From: Glycomyces niveus
Lineage (GTDB): Bacteria; Actinomycetota; Actinomycetes; Mycobacteriales; Micromonosporaceae
Direction of reading: 5' to 3'
DNA length: 64,000 nucleotides
Assembly: GCF_017592475.1 (NCBI RefSeq)
Contig: NZ_JAGFNP010000014.1
Coordinates: 1-64,000, forward strand
Shown here: positions 1-9,360 of the stretch, piece after piece
Position numbering within the stretch: position 1 is the first letter of the stretch
How the letters are laid out: the number at the start of each line of letters is the position of its first letter
The notes under the pieces: model-generated
The model's database searches: none
What the model was told of the DNA's origin: nothing
What the model saw: only the letters and a program-made list of their open reading frames with translations
Position numbers and translations under genes: made by a program

Positions 1-279
1 CTGTCCGCGCCCCCGAAGGGCCGTGATTGGGTGGACGATTTCCTAGTTGGGATCACCCCAACCAGACGGCGGTGCCTCACCCGGAGCCACTGCGACCACA
101 GCACGACACGCCAGCGTTAACGGCGACGCCCGACCAGGCGATCAAGGACCTGGCCCGGCGGCCCGACGTCCATGGCGACACCAGTCAGGCGCCCGCGAGG
201 TGTCCATTCCTCCGAAAGCGCGCACCCATGTCGAACTTCTGGGTTCTGGACTGGGATCGGCCGAACGAGCGTCGACGGT
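1..279. other. no gene recognised at window edge
   Basis: This stretch lies downstream of narI. Short open frames exist on both strands, but none shows a recognisable protein, a ribosome site or a domain, and GC-rich DNA gives such frames by chance. I see no clear terminator hairpin for the nar operon here. Confidence 0.5.
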
Positions 280-1023
280 CTAGGTCCAGCCTCGTCTTGT
301 CGGGCGGGTGGCCGGGGTGGGTTCTCGGTCTCGGGTTCGGTAGACGACGTAGGGGCGGAAGAGGTACCAGACGGGGGCGCTGAAGGCGTGGACGAGTCGG
401 GTGAAGGGGAAGAGCGCGAAGAGGGTGAGGCCGATGAGGGCGTGGAGCTTGAAGGCGCCGGAGGCGGCGGTCATGGCGGTCACGTCGGGTTGGAGGATCC
501 AGATGCTGCGGAACCAGGGAGAGACGGTTTCGCGGTAGTCGGTTTCGTGCGCGCCTGTCAGGCCGGCGACGGCCGAGATGAGGGTCGTGGCGAGGCCGGC
601 GAGGATGGCGGCGACGAGGACGAGGTACATGAGCTTGTCGTTGACGGTGGTGGCGCTGAAGACCGGGCCGGTGGTGCGGCGGCGGTAGATGAGGAGCGCG
701 ATGCCGCCGAGGGTCGTCACGCCCGCGATCGCGCCCAGGGTGAGGGCGGTGACGTGGTACTGGTCGTTGGTGATCCCCACGGCGTCGGTCCATGACTCGG
801 GGATGAGCAGGCCTACTACGTGGCCGATGATCACGACGAGGAGTCCGAAGTGGAACATCGGGCTGGCGACGCGGAGGAGTCTCGACTCGTAGAGCTGGGA
901 GGAGCGGGTGGTCCAGCCGAAGCGGTCGTAGCGGTAGCGCCAGATCGTGCCGCCGATGAGGACGGCCAGCACGACGTAGGGCAGCGCGCCCCACAGCAGG
1001 TAGTCGACCGTGGTCGGGTTCAT
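280..1023 (-). CDS. narI: respiratory nitrate reductase gamma subunit (cytochrome b)
   Basis: NarI is the membrane subunit of the NarGHI complex. It takes electrons from menaquinol through two b hemes and passes them to NarH. The product is 247 aa with five hydrophobic helices. The heme-ligand histidines typical of the family are visible: the FHFGLLVVIIGH segment near residues 58-70 and the KLHALIG...RLVHAF segment near 190-210. The ATG overlaps the narJ stop as ATGA, so translation is coupled. The C-terminal tail of about 25 residues is polar, Arg/Thr/Pro-rich and probably cytoplasmic. It is the last gene of the narGHJI operon. A longer frame reading upstream into narJ is an artefact of GC-rich DNA. 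Confidence 0.95.
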   Translation of the reverse strand: MNPTTVDYLLWGALPYVVLAVLIGGTIWRYRYDRFGWTTRSSQLYESRLLRVASPMFHFGLLVVIIGHVVGLLIPESWTDAVGITNDQYHVTALTLGAIAGVTTLGGIALLIYRRRTTGPVFSATTVNDKLMYLVLVAAILAGLATTLISAVAGLTGAHETDYRETVSPWFRSIWILQPDVTAMTAASGAFKLHALIGLTLFALFPFTRLVHAFSAPVWYLFRPYVVYRTRDREPTPATRPTRRGWT

Positions 1024-1643
1024 CGCTTGGCTCCCATCGCCATCGGCATGCCCAAGGGCACGGTGCCGCCGTACGGGTCGAGTCCTACGTCCTCTGCCGG
1101 GGGTCCGGCGGCGGCCATGCGGGCGGCCTCGCGGCGGGCTTCGTCGGAGGGCGGGAGGGTTGCGGCCACGGCGTCCAGGACAGCGGCGTAGGCGCTGCGG
1201 GATTCGTGAAGGGCGGCGCGGAGCAGCTCGATGCCGGGCTGGAAGGCCCGTAGGAGCCGCAGTCCTTGGGCGGCATCGCCTCTGGCCGCGAATTCGAGGA
1301 CCACCGCCAGGTGGTCGGGAAGTTCGCCGGGGTCGAGCCGCCATCCGCAGGCCGCATAGATCTCCTTGATCCGGGCCAGCGCGTGGCCGCGTCGTCGAGT
1401 GTCGCCGTCGGTGTAGTAGGTCAGGTGGAGGGCTCTTCGGCGCTTGAGGTCGAAGGTGCGCACGTATTCGGCGCCGAGGTCGAGTTCGCCTGCGCTCCTG
1501 GCGTGTTCGCAGAACGCCTGCAGCGCGGGATGGCCCGATTCGGCGAGGGCTTTCTCGATGAGCGGCAGGCGCTCGTAGAAGGCGGCGTCGGGGTAGCAGA
1601 GGAGCATCGCGGCGGCTTGGCGGATCACGGCGTTGTCGTTCAC
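1020..1643 (-). CDS. narJ: nitrate reductase assembly chaperone NarJ
   Basis: NarJ is a cytoplasmic chaperone that holds apo-NarGH during molybdenum-cofactor insertion and is not part of the final enzyme. The product is 207 aa, within the family size, and helix-rich. I chose a GTG start because it overlaps the narH stop as GTGA and is preceded by GAGGAGG at a good distance. The family-like N-terminal part (RQAAAMLLCYPD) and the central AEYVRTFDLKRRRALHLTYY segment are clear. The last 25 residues are Pro/Gly/Met-rich and variable. It sits third in the operon, the usual place. Confidence 0.93.
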   Translation of the reverse strand: MNDNAVIRQAAAMLLCYPDAAFYERLPLIEKALAESGHPALQAFCEHARSAGELDLGAEYVRTFDLKRRRALHLTYYTDGDTRRRGHALARIKEIYAACGWRLDPGELPDHLAVVLEFAARGDAAQGLRLLRAFQPGIELLRAALHESRSAYAAVLDAVAATLPPSDEARREAARMAAAGPPAEDVGLDPYGGTVPLGMPMAMGAKR

Positions 1644-3352
1644 TTCGCCTCCTCGGTCCGGTCCTGACGGTCGCGGCTGTGCCGCTGGTCCCGTTCCGGG
1701 AACAAGCCGGGTGGCCTGCCGTTGCCGTCCCAGTTGAGGAGGTTGAAGCGGCGTCCCGGGCCGGTGCGGCCGTCGCTGGTCTGGCGGTCGCGGAGGGCGT
1801 GGAACGTCTCGACGCTGGCGGGCCGGGGCCGGCCGGAGGCCTCGCCGAAGGGGACCGCGCCGCCCATGCCGCCCATGCCGGGGCCGCCTTCGAAGTCGAG
1901 GGAGCAGCCGATCTCTTCGATGACGCCGCGGTCGGCCTCGTCGACACCGTAGGCGGTGGGGATGACGTAGCGGTCGTCGTATTTGGCGAGGGCGAGCAGG
2001 CGGTACATCTGCTCGATGTCCTTGCCGGTCAGGCCTACCGCTTCGGCGATGGTCTCGTCGGGGGTGTCGCCGAGGTTGATGCGGCGCATGTAGGCGCGCA
2101 TCGCGGCGAGCTTGTTGAGGACGGCGGTGACGGGCGCGGTGTCGCCCGCGGTGAAGAGTTCGGCGAGGTATTCGACGGGGATGCGGAGGGTGTCGACGGC
2201 GGCGAAGAGGTTGGCGGCGTCCTCGCCGTCGTGGCCGGTCTCGCTGAGGGCGTCGACGACGGGCGAGAGCGGCGGTATGTACCAGACCATGGGCATGGTC
2301 CGGTATTCCGGGTGGAGCGGGAGGGCGACGCGGAAACGCTTGGCGAGCATGAGGATCGGTGAGCGCTGGGCGGATTCGATCCAGCGTTCGGGGATGCCGT
2401 CGCGGGAGGCGGCGGCCTGGACGTCGGGGTCGTCGGGGTCGAGGAAGACGTCGAGCTGGGCTTCGTAGAGGTCGCGTTCGTCCTTGACGGCGGCGGCCTT
2501 GCCGACGCGTTCGACGTCGTAGAGGACGACACCGAGGTAGCGGAGGCGTCCGACGCAGGTCTCGGAGCAGACGGTGGGCATGCCGACCTCGACGCGCGGG
2601 TAGCAGAGCGTGCACTTCTCGGCTTTGCCGGTCTTGTGGTTGAAGTACACCTTCTTGTAGGGGCAGCCGGTGACGCACATGCGCCAGCCGCGGCACTTGT
2701 CCTGGTCGACGAGGACGATGCCGTCCTCGGCGCGCTTGTACATGGCGCCGGAGGGGCAGGAGGCGACGCAGCTGGGGTTGAGGCAGTGCTCGCAGATGCG
2801 GGGCAGGTAGAACATGAAGCTCTGCTCGTACTCGAACTTGACCTTGTCGCCGATCTTCTGCACGATCGGGTCCTGGGAGCCGAGCTGCTCGCCGCCGGCG
2901 AGGTCGTCGTCCCAGTTGGCGCTCCAGGTGATCGGCATGGGGTCGCCGGTGATGAGGGAGCGGGGCCGGGCGCCGGGGATGTCGTCGCCGAGGGGGGCGG
3001 TGACGAGGTGCTCGTAGTCGTACGTCCAGGGCTCGTAGTAGTCCTGTATGGACGGCATCTTGGGGTTGGCGAAGATCGTGGCGAGCTTCTTGAGGCGGCC
3101 GCCCGCGCGGGGCTTCAACCGGCCTGCGGCCGTGCGCTTCCAGCCGCCCTGCCAGCGCTCCTGGTCCTCGTGCCGCCTGGGGTAGCCCTGGCCGGGGCGA
3201 GTCTCGACGTTGTTGAACCACACGTATTCGACGCCGGAGCGGTTGGTCCACGCCTGCTTGCAGGTGACGGAGCAGGTGTGGCAGCCGATGCACTTGTCGA
3301 GGTTCATGACCATGGCGACCTGCGCCATGACCTTGCCGATGCGCTGTGCCAT
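1640..3352 (-). CDS. narH: respiratory nitrate reductase beta subunit (iron-sulfur)
   Basis: NarH relays electrons from the NarI hemes to NarG through iron-sulfur clusters. The product is 570 aa. Cysteine groups are visible near residues 20-31 (CIGCHTC), near 180 (CEHCLNPSC) and in CRGWRMCVTGCPYKK, where tryptophan replaces one cysteine. In known NarH proteins this marks the site of the 3Fe-4S cluster, so the substitution is normal. The start ATG gives MAQRIGKV and overlaps the narG stop as ATGA; longer upstream frames run inside narG and are ignored. No Tat signal is present, as expected for a cytoplasm-facing NarGH. Confidence 0.96.
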   Translation of the reverse strand: MAQRIGKVMAQVAMVMNLDKCIGCHTCSVTCKQAWTNRSGVEYVWFNNVETRPGQGYPRRHEDQERWQGGWKRTAAGRLKPRAGGRLKKLATIFANPKMPSIQDYYEPWTYDYEHLVTAPLGDDIPGARPRSLITGDPMPITWSANWDDDLAGGEQLGSQDPIVQKIGDKVKFEYEQSFMFYLPRICEHCLNPSCVASCPSGAMYKRAEDGIVLVDQDKCRGWRMCVTGCPYKKVYFNHKTGKAEKCTLCYPRVEVGMPTVCSETCVGRLRYLGVVLYDVERVGKAAAVKDERDLYEAQLDVFLDPDDPDVQAAASRDGIPERWIESAQRSPILMLAKRFRVALPLHPEYRTMPMVWYIPPLSPVVDALSETGHDGEDAANLFAAVDTLRIPVEYLAELFTAGDTAPVTAVLNKLAAMRAYMRRINLGDTPDETIAEAVGLTGKDIEQMYRLLALAKYDDRYVIPTAYGVDEADRGVIEEIGCSLDFEGGPGMGGMGGAVPFGEASGRPRPASVETFHALRDRQTSDGRTGPGRRFNLLNWDGNGRPPGLFPERDQRHSRDRQDRTEEAK

Positions 3353-6300
3353 CAGTACTGGACCTCCGTGGTGCGCTTGCGGACGACGGTGACCTCGTCG
3401 CGCTGGTTGCCGGTGGGGCCGATGTAGTTGAACGCGTAGGAGAACTGGGCGTACCCGCCGATGAGGTGGGTGGGTTTGACGAGGAGGCGCGTGAGCGAGT
3501 TGTGGATGCCGCCGCGTTTGCCGGTGGTCTCGGTCTTCGGCACGTCGACCACGCGCTCTTGGGCGTGGTACATGTACACGGTCCCTTGCGGCATGCGGTG
3601 GGAGACGACGAGGCGGGCGGCGACGACGCCGTTGCGGTTGACGGCCTCGACCCAGTCGTTGTCCTTGGCGCCGATGGCATCCGCGTCCTGCGGGCTCATC
3701 CAGATGTTCGGCCCGCCGCGGGAGAGGGTGAGCATGAGCAGGTTGTCCTGGTACTCGGAGTGGATGGACCACTTGGAGTGCGGCGTGAGGTAACGGACGG
3801 TGACGGATCGGGTGCCGGTGGGGCCGATCCCGGGTTCGCCGAAGAGTTGGTGCATGTTGAGCGGGGGCCGGTAGATCGGGAGGGTTTCGCCGAACTCGTG
3901 CATCCAGTCGTGGTCGAGATAGAAGTGCATGCGCCCGGTGAGGGTGTGCCAGGGCTTGTCGTGTTCGAGGTTGATGGTGAAGGGCGAGTAGCGCCGGTCG
4001 TGCGCCTCCTTGCCGGACCATTCCGGGCTGGCCCCGACGGGCGTGGGGCCGTGCTGGGTGTCGGAGAAGACGACGCGGCGATCGGCCGAGCCGTGGATGA
4101 GCTCGTCGAAGTCGGTGCCGACGCGGGCGGCGAGGCGTTCGAAGCCTTGGGCGGCAAGGCGTCCGTTGCTGGTGCCGGATAGGGCGAGGATCATCTCGCA
4201 GACCTTGACGTCGGTGTCGAGGAGCGGCCTGCCGGTGGCCGGCGCTCGGGTGGAGGTGCCGTTGCGTGCGGCGAGCCAGCCGATCTCGACGTCCGGCGTG
4301 AACGAGACGCCTTTGACGGGAAGACCTTTGGTTTCGGCGAGCGGTCCGAGGGCGGCCATTTTGGCGGCGACGGCGGGGTAGTCGCGATCGACGGCGATGA
4401 TCGCGGGCATGGTCTTGCCGGGGACGGGTGGCGCGCCTGTGGCTCTCCAGTCCGGCGCGGTGCCGCCCGGTTGCGCGAGCTCGCCCGGAGTGTCGTGCTG
4501 GTGCGGGGCGGCGACGAGGTCGGTCGCTGCGCCGAGGTGTTCCTCGGCGAGTTCGCTGAACCGCTCGGCGAGAAGCTGAAAGGCTTCGAAGTCGGTGCGG
4601 GCCTGCCAGGGCGGGTCGATCGCGGGCGAGAAGGCGTGCACGAAGGGATGCATGTCTGTTGTGGACAGATCATGCTTCTCGTACCAGGTGGCGGCCGGGA
4701 GCACGATGTCCGACAGGAGCGTCGTGCTGGTCATCCGAAAGTCGAGCGAGAGCAGCAGGTCGAGTTTCCCTCGGGGCGCTTGGTCGTGCCAGGTCACGTC
4801 TTCGGGGCGGTGGATGGGCTCGGCTTCCTCGCCCTGCACCGAGTTCTGGGTGCCGAGCAGGTGCTTGAGGAAGTACTCGTCGCCTTTGGCAGAGGAGCCG
4901 AAGAGGTTCGCGCGCCAGACGGTGAGGATCCGGGGCCAGTTCTCGGGCGCGTCGGGGTCCTCGCACGCGAAGTGCAGCTGACCGGAGGCGAGTTCGTCCG
5001 CGATGTACTGACCAGGTTCCCTGCCTGCCTCCTTCGCCTCCTGAGCGAGGAGGAGCGGGTTGCGGTCGAAGGTCGGGTAGGAGGGCATCCAACCCATCCG
5101 GGCCGAGGCGGCGACCAGGTCCGCCGTGTGCCGTCCGCCGAGGATGCCCGTACTGGTGGCCGAGGTCAGGGCGCAGGCGTTGTAGGTGTCGTAGCGCCAC
5201 TGGTCGGTGTGGAGGTACCAGTACGGGGTGGATGCCATGAAGCGCGCGGGCCTGGTCCAGTCCATCGCGGAGGCGTATGCGGCCCAACCGGTCTGGGTGC
5301 GGCACTTCTCCTGGCCGACGTAGTGGGCCCAGCCGCCGCCGTTGACGCCCTGGCAGCCCGTGAGCAGGAGCAGGGTGAGGAACGCGCGGTACATGGTGTC
5401 GCCGTGGAACCACTGGTTCGTACCCGCGCCGAGCACGATCATGGCCCGGCCGCCGGAGTCCCTCGCCGTGGCGGCGAACTCGCGCGCGATGCGCACGGCC
5501 CGTTCGGCTTTGACGGAGGTCAGCGTCTCCGCCCAGGCGGGCGTGCCTGGCTGGGAGGCGTCGTCGTATCCCGTGGGCCACTCGCCCGGCATGCCCGGCC
5601 TCGCGACCCCGTATTGCGCGAGCAGCAGATCGAACACGGTGGTGACAGTGCGGCCCTCGACCTTTCGGATGGGAACGCCGCGCACCATCAGGTCGCCCTC
5701 GCCATCGAAGCGCGGCAACACGATCGCGGCCGACCCGCCTGCCTCGTAGACGCTCAGTCGAGGAACGACACCTTGAAGGTCGAGGTTCCAGCGCCCCGGA
5801 TGCTCCTCATCCCACCGGTGCCCGAGGGTCCCGTGCGGGGCGAGGGCCTCGCCGGTGCGCTCGTCGATGAAGACCGGCTTCCACTCCGCGTACGGCTCCT
5901 CGCCGGGGAGGGCGTCGCGGCGCAGGAACTTGCCCGGCACGAGGCAGCCGTCGCGCTCGACGAGCTCGACCAGGAACGGCAGGTCGGTGTACTTGCGCAC
6001 GTAAGCGTCGAAGGCCTCCGTCCGCGCCTCCACGAAGTGCTCCTTGAGGATCACGTGGCCCATCGCCATCGCCAGCGCGCCGTCGGTGCCCGGGTGCGGG
6101 GCGAGCCATTCGTCGGCGAACTTCGCGGCGTCGTTGTAGTCGGGCGCGACGGTGACGACCTTCTGGCCGCGGTAGCGGGCCTCGGCCATCCAGTGCGCGT
6201 CCGGGGTGCGGGTGACGGGCACGTTCGAGCCCCACAGCATGAGGTACGCGGCGTCCCACCAGTCCCCCGACTCGGGCACGTCGGTCTGGTCGCCGAAGAC

Positions 6301-7020
6301 CTGCGGGGACGCGACCGGCAGGTCGGCGTACCAGTCGTAGAACGAGAGCATCGAGCCGCCGAGCAGGTTGACGAACCGCGCGCCGACGCCGTGCGAGACC
6401 TGCGACATCGCGGGGATCGGGCTGAACCCGGCGATCCGGTCGGGGCCGTACGCGCCGATGGTGTGGACATGCGCTGCGGCGGCGATCTCGACCGCCTCGT
6501 CCCAGGTGATGCGCACGAGCCCGCCCTTGCCGCGCGCGGACTGGTAGCGGCGGCGCTTGTCGGGGTCGGTGGTGATCTCGGCCCAGGCGGCGACCGGGTC
6601 GCCGAGGCGCGCTTTGGCCTCGCGGTACATCTCGACGAGGACGCCGCGTCCGTACGGGTAGCGCACGCGCGTGGGCGAGTAGGTGTACCAGGAGAACGCG
6701 GCGCCGCGCGGGCAGCCGCGCGGCTCGTACTCGGGCCGGTCGGGGCCGACCGAGGGGTAGTCGGTCGCCTGGGTCTCCCAGGTGATGATGCCGTCCTTGA
6801 CGTAGACGTTCCAGGAGCACGAGCCGGTGCAGTTGACGCCGTGCGTGGAGCGCACGACCTTGTCGTGGCTCCAGCGGTCGCGGTAGAACACGTCCCCTTC
6901 GCGGCCGCCCTCCTTGAACACCGCCCGCATGTCCCCTGTGGACTCGCTGCGGGTGAGGAAGACGCCCGTGCGCAGGAGCAGGTCGGCGGCGCCGGAGGCG
7001 GCCTCGTCGGTTCGCGGCAT
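3352..7020 (-). CDS. narG: respiratory nitrate reductase alpha subunit (Mo-bisMGD catalytic)
   Basis: NarG reduces nitrate to nitrite at a molybdenum bis-MGD centre on the cytoplasmic side. The product is 1222 aa, full length. The N-terminal cluster motif has His60, Cys64, Cys68 and Cys103, the same spacing as His49/Cys53/Cys57/Cys92 of E. coli NarG. The motif SFYDWYADLP carries Asp229, equivalent to the molybdenum ligand Asp222, and QTDVPESGDWW...TRTPDAH is typical of the family. It is the first gene of narGHJI and diverges from narK across 174 bases. All catalytic landmarks are present, so the enzyme should be functional if molybdenum cofactor is made elsewhere. Confidence 0.97.
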   Translation of the reverse strand: MPRTDEAASGAADLLLRTGVFLTRSESTGDMRAVFKEGGREGDVFYRDRWSHDKVVRSTHGVNCTGSCSWNVYVKDGIITWETQATDYPSVGPDRPEYEPRGCPRGAAFSWYTYSPTRVRYPYGRGVLVEMYREAKARLGDPVAAWAEITTDPDKRRRYQSARGKGGLVRITWDEAVEIAAAAHVHTIGAYGPDRIAGFSPIPAMSQVSHGVGARFVNLLGGSMLSFYDWYADLPVASPQVFGDQTDVPESGDWWDAAYLMLWGSNVPVTRTPDAHWMAEARYRGQKVVTVAPDYNDAAKFADEWLAPHPGTDGALAMAMGHVILKEHFVEARTEAFDAYVRKYTDLPFLVELVERDGCLVPGKFLRRDALPGEEPYAEWKPVFIDERTGEALAPHGTLGHRWDEEHPGRWNLDLQGVVPRLSVYEAGGSAAIVLPRFDGEGDLMVRGVPIRKVEGRTVTTVFDLLLAQYGVARPGMPGEWPTGYDDASQPGTPAWAETLTSVKAERAVRIAREFAATARDSGGRAMIVLGAGTNQWFHGDTMYRAFLTLLLLTGCQGVNGGGWAHYVGQEKCRTQTGWAAYASAMDWTRPARFMASTPYWYLHTDQWRYDTYNACALTSATSTGILGGRHTADLVAASARMGWMPSYPTFDRNPLLLAQEAKEAGREPGQYIADELASGQLHFACEDPDAPENWPRILTVWRANLFGSSAKGDEYFLKHLLGTQNSVQGEEAEPIHRPEDVTWHDQAPRGKLDLLLSLDFRMTSTTLLSDIVLPAATWYEKHDLSTTDMHPFVHAFSPAIDPPWQARTDFEAFQLLAERFSELAEEHLGAATDLVAAPHQHDTPGELAQPGGTAPDWRATGAPPVPGKTMPAIIAVDRDYPAVAAKMAALGPLAETKGLPVKGVSFTPDVEIGWLAARNGTSTRAPATGRPLLDTDVKVCEMILALSGTSNGRLAAQGFERLAARVGTDFDELIHGSADRRVVFSDTQHGPTPVGASPEWSGKEAHDRRYSPFTINLEHDKPWHTLTGRMHFYLDHDWMHEFGETLPIYRPPLNMHQLFGEPGIGPTGTRSVTVRYLTPHSKWSIHSEYQDNLLMLTLSRGGPNIWMSPQDADAIGAKDNDWVEAVNRNGVVAARLVVSHRMPQGTVYMYHAQERVVDVPKTETTGKRGGIHNSLTRLLVKPTHLIGGYAQFSYAFNYIGPTGNQRDEVTVVRKRTTEVQY

Positions 7021-7194
7021 GCGCCTGGCTCCCTTCGCGCGGCGGCGGGCGGCCCCCTGGTGCGGGAGTCGCTGCCCAGATTAGGTTCTTTCGACCCCGT
7101 AAAGAGGACTAATCGGCATACTGTGCACGGGGCCGATGCCACCGCTCCGGTCAGCGGCGGCGCGCTCGTTCCGCCCCGCGAGGAGGCCCTGCAG
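7021..7194. promoter_or_regulatory. narG/narK divergent control region
   Basis: The 174 bases between the narG and narK starts must carry promoters for both. I see an AT-richer patch around 7080-7125, unlike its surroundings, and AGGAGG about 10 bases before the narK ATG. I found no clear FNR-type TTGAT-N4-ATCAA palindrome, so the oxygen or nitrate regulator cannot be named. Confidence 0.5.
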
Positions 7195-8406
7195 ATGAGC
7201 ACCGCCGGACAGACCGCGGCCGCCGAAGCCGCCGTGCAGCGCGGGGCCGGATCGAACCTGGCCCTCGCCACCGCCGCGTTCGCGCTCACGTTCTGGGCGT
7301 GGAACCTCATCGGGCCGCTCTCGAAGACCTACGCCGACCGGCTCGACCTCGACCCCACGCAGACGTCGATCCTGGTCGCGTTCCCCGTGCTCGTGGGCGC
7401 TGTCGGGCGCATCCCGGCGGGCATCCTCACCGACCGGTTCGGCGGGCGGGTCATGCTCACCGCCTCGTGCTTCGTCGCGATCGTCCCGGTGCTCCTCGTC
7501 GGGCTCTCCGGCGATTCGTATCCGGCCCTGCTGGTCTCGGGGTTCCTCCTCGGCATCGCGGGGACCTCGTTCGCGGTCGGCATCCCGTTCGTCAACGCCT
7601 GGTACCCGCCCGCCCGGCGCGGCTTCGCGACAGGGATCTTCGGCGCGGGCATGGGCGGCACCGCGCTCTCGGCGTTCCTCACTCCGCGCCTCGTGGACGC
7701 CATGGGGCTCTTGGCGACGCACCTGGTCATGTGCGGCGCGCTCGCCGTCATGGGCGTCGTGGTGTGGATGTGCGCGCGCGACGCCCCGCAGTGGCGGGCC
7801 TCGACCGAGCCGGCGCTGCCGCGCCTCAAAGGGGTCATGAAGCTCAAGGTCACCTGGCAGATGTCACTGCTGTACGCCATCGCGTTCGGCGGGTTCGTGG
7901 CGTTCTCGACCTACCTGCCGACGATGCTGGTCGCCGAGTACGGCCTCTCGCAGACCGACGCGGGCCTGCGCACCGCCGGGTTCAGCCTCGCCGCCGTCGT
8001 CGCGCGCCCGGCGGGCGGCATCCTCTCGGACCGGGTCGGGCCGCTCAAGGTCTGCCTCACCTCGTTCTTCGGGGCCTCGATCATGGCCGTGATCCTCTCG
8101 TTCGAGCCGCCGCTGGAGATCCCTGCCGGGGCATCGTTCGTCCTCATGGCACTGTTCCTCGGCCTCGGCACCGGCGGCGTGTTCGCGCTCGTCGCCGAAC
8201 TCGTCGACCCCGCCCGCGTCGGCGGCGTCACCGGGATCGTGGGCGCGGCAGGCGGGCTCGGCGGGTACTTCCCGCCGCTCATCATGGGCGCGAACTACCA
8301 GGCCAACGGGGACTACACGATCGGGCTGCTGCTGCTCGCGGTCACCGCGCTCCTGGTCGGGCTGTTCACGCTCAAGGCGTTCCGGAACGTCCCGAAGCCG
8401 ACCTGA
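7195..8406 (+). CDS. narK: nitrate/nitrite transporter, MFS (NarK/NasA type)
   Basis: This is a major-facilitator transporter of the nitrate/nitrite porter family, 403 aa with about 12 membrane helices. It would import nitrate or exchange it for nitrite at the cytoplasmic membrane. Family signs include the N-terminal NLIGPLSKTYADRL segment, LVGAVGRIPAGILTDRFGGR after helix 2, and the glycine-rich GIFGAGMGGTALSAF stretch like the nitrate signature. The start is the ATG preceded by AGGAGG; a much longer upstream open frame runs antisense through narG and is rejected. Its divergent position beside narGHJI supports nitrate transport for respiration. Direction of transport (NarK1 or NarK2 type) cannot be read from sequence. 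Confidence 0.92.
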   Translation: MSTAGQTAAAEAAVQRGAGSNLALATAAFALTFWAWNLIGPLSKTYADRLDLDPTQTSILVAFPVLVGAVGRIPAGILTDRFGGRVMLTASCFVAIVPVLLVGLSGDSYPALLVSGFLLGIAGTSFAVGIPFVNAWYPPARRGFATGIFGAGMGGTALSAFLTPRLVDAMGLLATHLVMCGALAVMGVVVWMCARDAPQWRASTEPALPRLKGVMKLKVTWQMSLLYAIAFGGFVAFSTYLPTMLVAEYGLSQTDAGLRTAGFSLAAVVARPAGGILSDRVGPLKVCLTSFFGASIMAVILSFEPPLEIPAGASFVLMALFLGLGTGGVFALVAELVDPARVGGVTGIVGAAGGLGGYFPPLIMGANYQANGDYTIGLLLLAVTALLVGLFTLKAFRNVPKPT

Positions 8407-8431
8407 TTACTCCTCGCGAATGAACGTGGCC

Positions 8432-8467
8432 GGGCCGGAATCCCCCTCAAGGCGGAGGATCCGGCCC
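8432..8467. terminator. hairpin after narK
   Basis: An inverted repeat (GGGCCGGAATCC and GGATCCGGCCC, one bulged base) lies 25 bases after the narK stop. It lacks a T-run, so termination is inferred from position and stem strength. Confidence 0.45.
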
Positions 8468-8478
8468 GCAGCGCGTCC

Positions 8479-8484
8479 TAGGGT
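8479..8484 (+). promoter_or_regulatory. leaderless -10 box TAGGGT for ABC exporter
   Basis: TAGGGT is followed by exactly six bases and then the ATG at 8491. In actinobacteria this TANNNT-N6-start layout usually gives a leaderless transcript beginning at the start codon. No ribosome site precedes the gene, which agrees. No good -35 is visible. Confidence 0.5.
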
Positions 8485-8490
8485 GAAGCC

Positions 8491-9360
8491 ATGCTCGAAA
8501 TCAAGGACCTGCACAAGCGGTTCGGCGACACCGTTGCCCTCGACGGCGTGTCGCTCACCGCCGCCCCCGGCGAAGTGGTCGGGTTCGTCGGCGCGAACGG
8601 CGCCGGGAAGACCACCACCATGCGCATCGCCATGGGCGTGCTCGCCGCCGACTCCGGCCAGATCGTCTACAACGGCTCGCCGCTCGGGGTCGAGCACCGC
8701 CGCCGCTTCGGGTACATGCCCTCCGAGCGCGGCCTCTACCCGAAGATGAAGACCGGCGAGCAGATCGCGTACTTCGGCGAGCTGCACGGCATGAGCCGCG
8801 CCGCGGCCCGGCGCTCCGCCGCCGACCTCCTCGACCAGCTCAACCTCTCCGATCGCGCCGGCGACTTCGTGCAGGACCTCTCCCTGGGCAACCAGCAGCG
8901 CGTCCAGCTCGCGGTCTCGCTCGTGCACGACCCCGAGGCGCTCATCCTCGACGAGCCGTTCTCCGGCCTCGACCCGATCGCCGTGGACGTCATGGGCACC
9001 GCCCTCAAGGACCGCGCCGCCGCCGGCGCGCCCGTCATCTTCTCCAGCCACCAGCTCGACCTCATCGAACGCCTCTGCGACTCCGTGGTCATCATCGGCA
9101 ACGGCCGGATCATCGCCGCCGGAGGCGTGGACGAGCTGAAGGCCAAGGAGGTCAAGCAGCTGCGCGTCAGCGTCCAGACCGGTGAGGACCTCACCGCCTC
9201 GCTGCCGGGCGCCGTCACCCGCGACGGCGACGACTACCTCGTGGAGGACGCCGACGACCAGGAGGTGCTGCGCATCGCCGCCGCCGCCGGGCGCGTCACC
9301 CACTTCGCCTACGACCAGCCGACCATCGCCGAGATCTTCAGAGAGGCCGTGACCCGATGA
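8491..9360 (+). CDS. ABC transporter ATP-binding protein (ABC-2 exporter type)
   Basis: This is a 289-aa nucleotide-binding subunit. Walker A is GANGAGKTT (residues 34-42), the signature is LSLGNQQRVQLAVS, and Walker B is ALILDEPFSGLD, followed by the switch histidine in FSSHQLDLIERL. The C-terminal 70 residues form the extra domain seen in NatA/YhaQ-type exporters of small ions or drugs. Its stop overlaps the start of the permease gene by ATGA, so the pair forms one transporter. The substrate is unknown; sodium or drug export is only suggested by family. Confidence 0.9.
   Translation: MLEIKDLHKRFGDTVALDGVSLTAAPGEVVGFVGANGAGKTTTMRIAMGVLAADSGQIVYNGSPLGVEHRRRFGYMPSERGLYPKMKTGEQIAYFGELHGMSRAAARRSAADLLDQLNLSDRAGDFVQDLSLGNQQRVQLAVSLVHDPEALILDEPFSGLDPIAVDVMGTALKDRAAAGAPVIFSSHQLDLIERLCDSVVIIGNGRIIAAGGVDELKAKEVKQLRVSVQTGEDLTASLPGAVTRDGDDYLVEDADDQEVLRIAAAAGRVTHFAYDQPTIAEIFREAVTR

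Noticed and set aside
4471..7194. Very long plus-strand open frame running antisense to narG into narK
   Set aside because: NarG on the minus strand has all family motifs; the frame upstream of 7195 has no recognisable protein and exists because of high GC.
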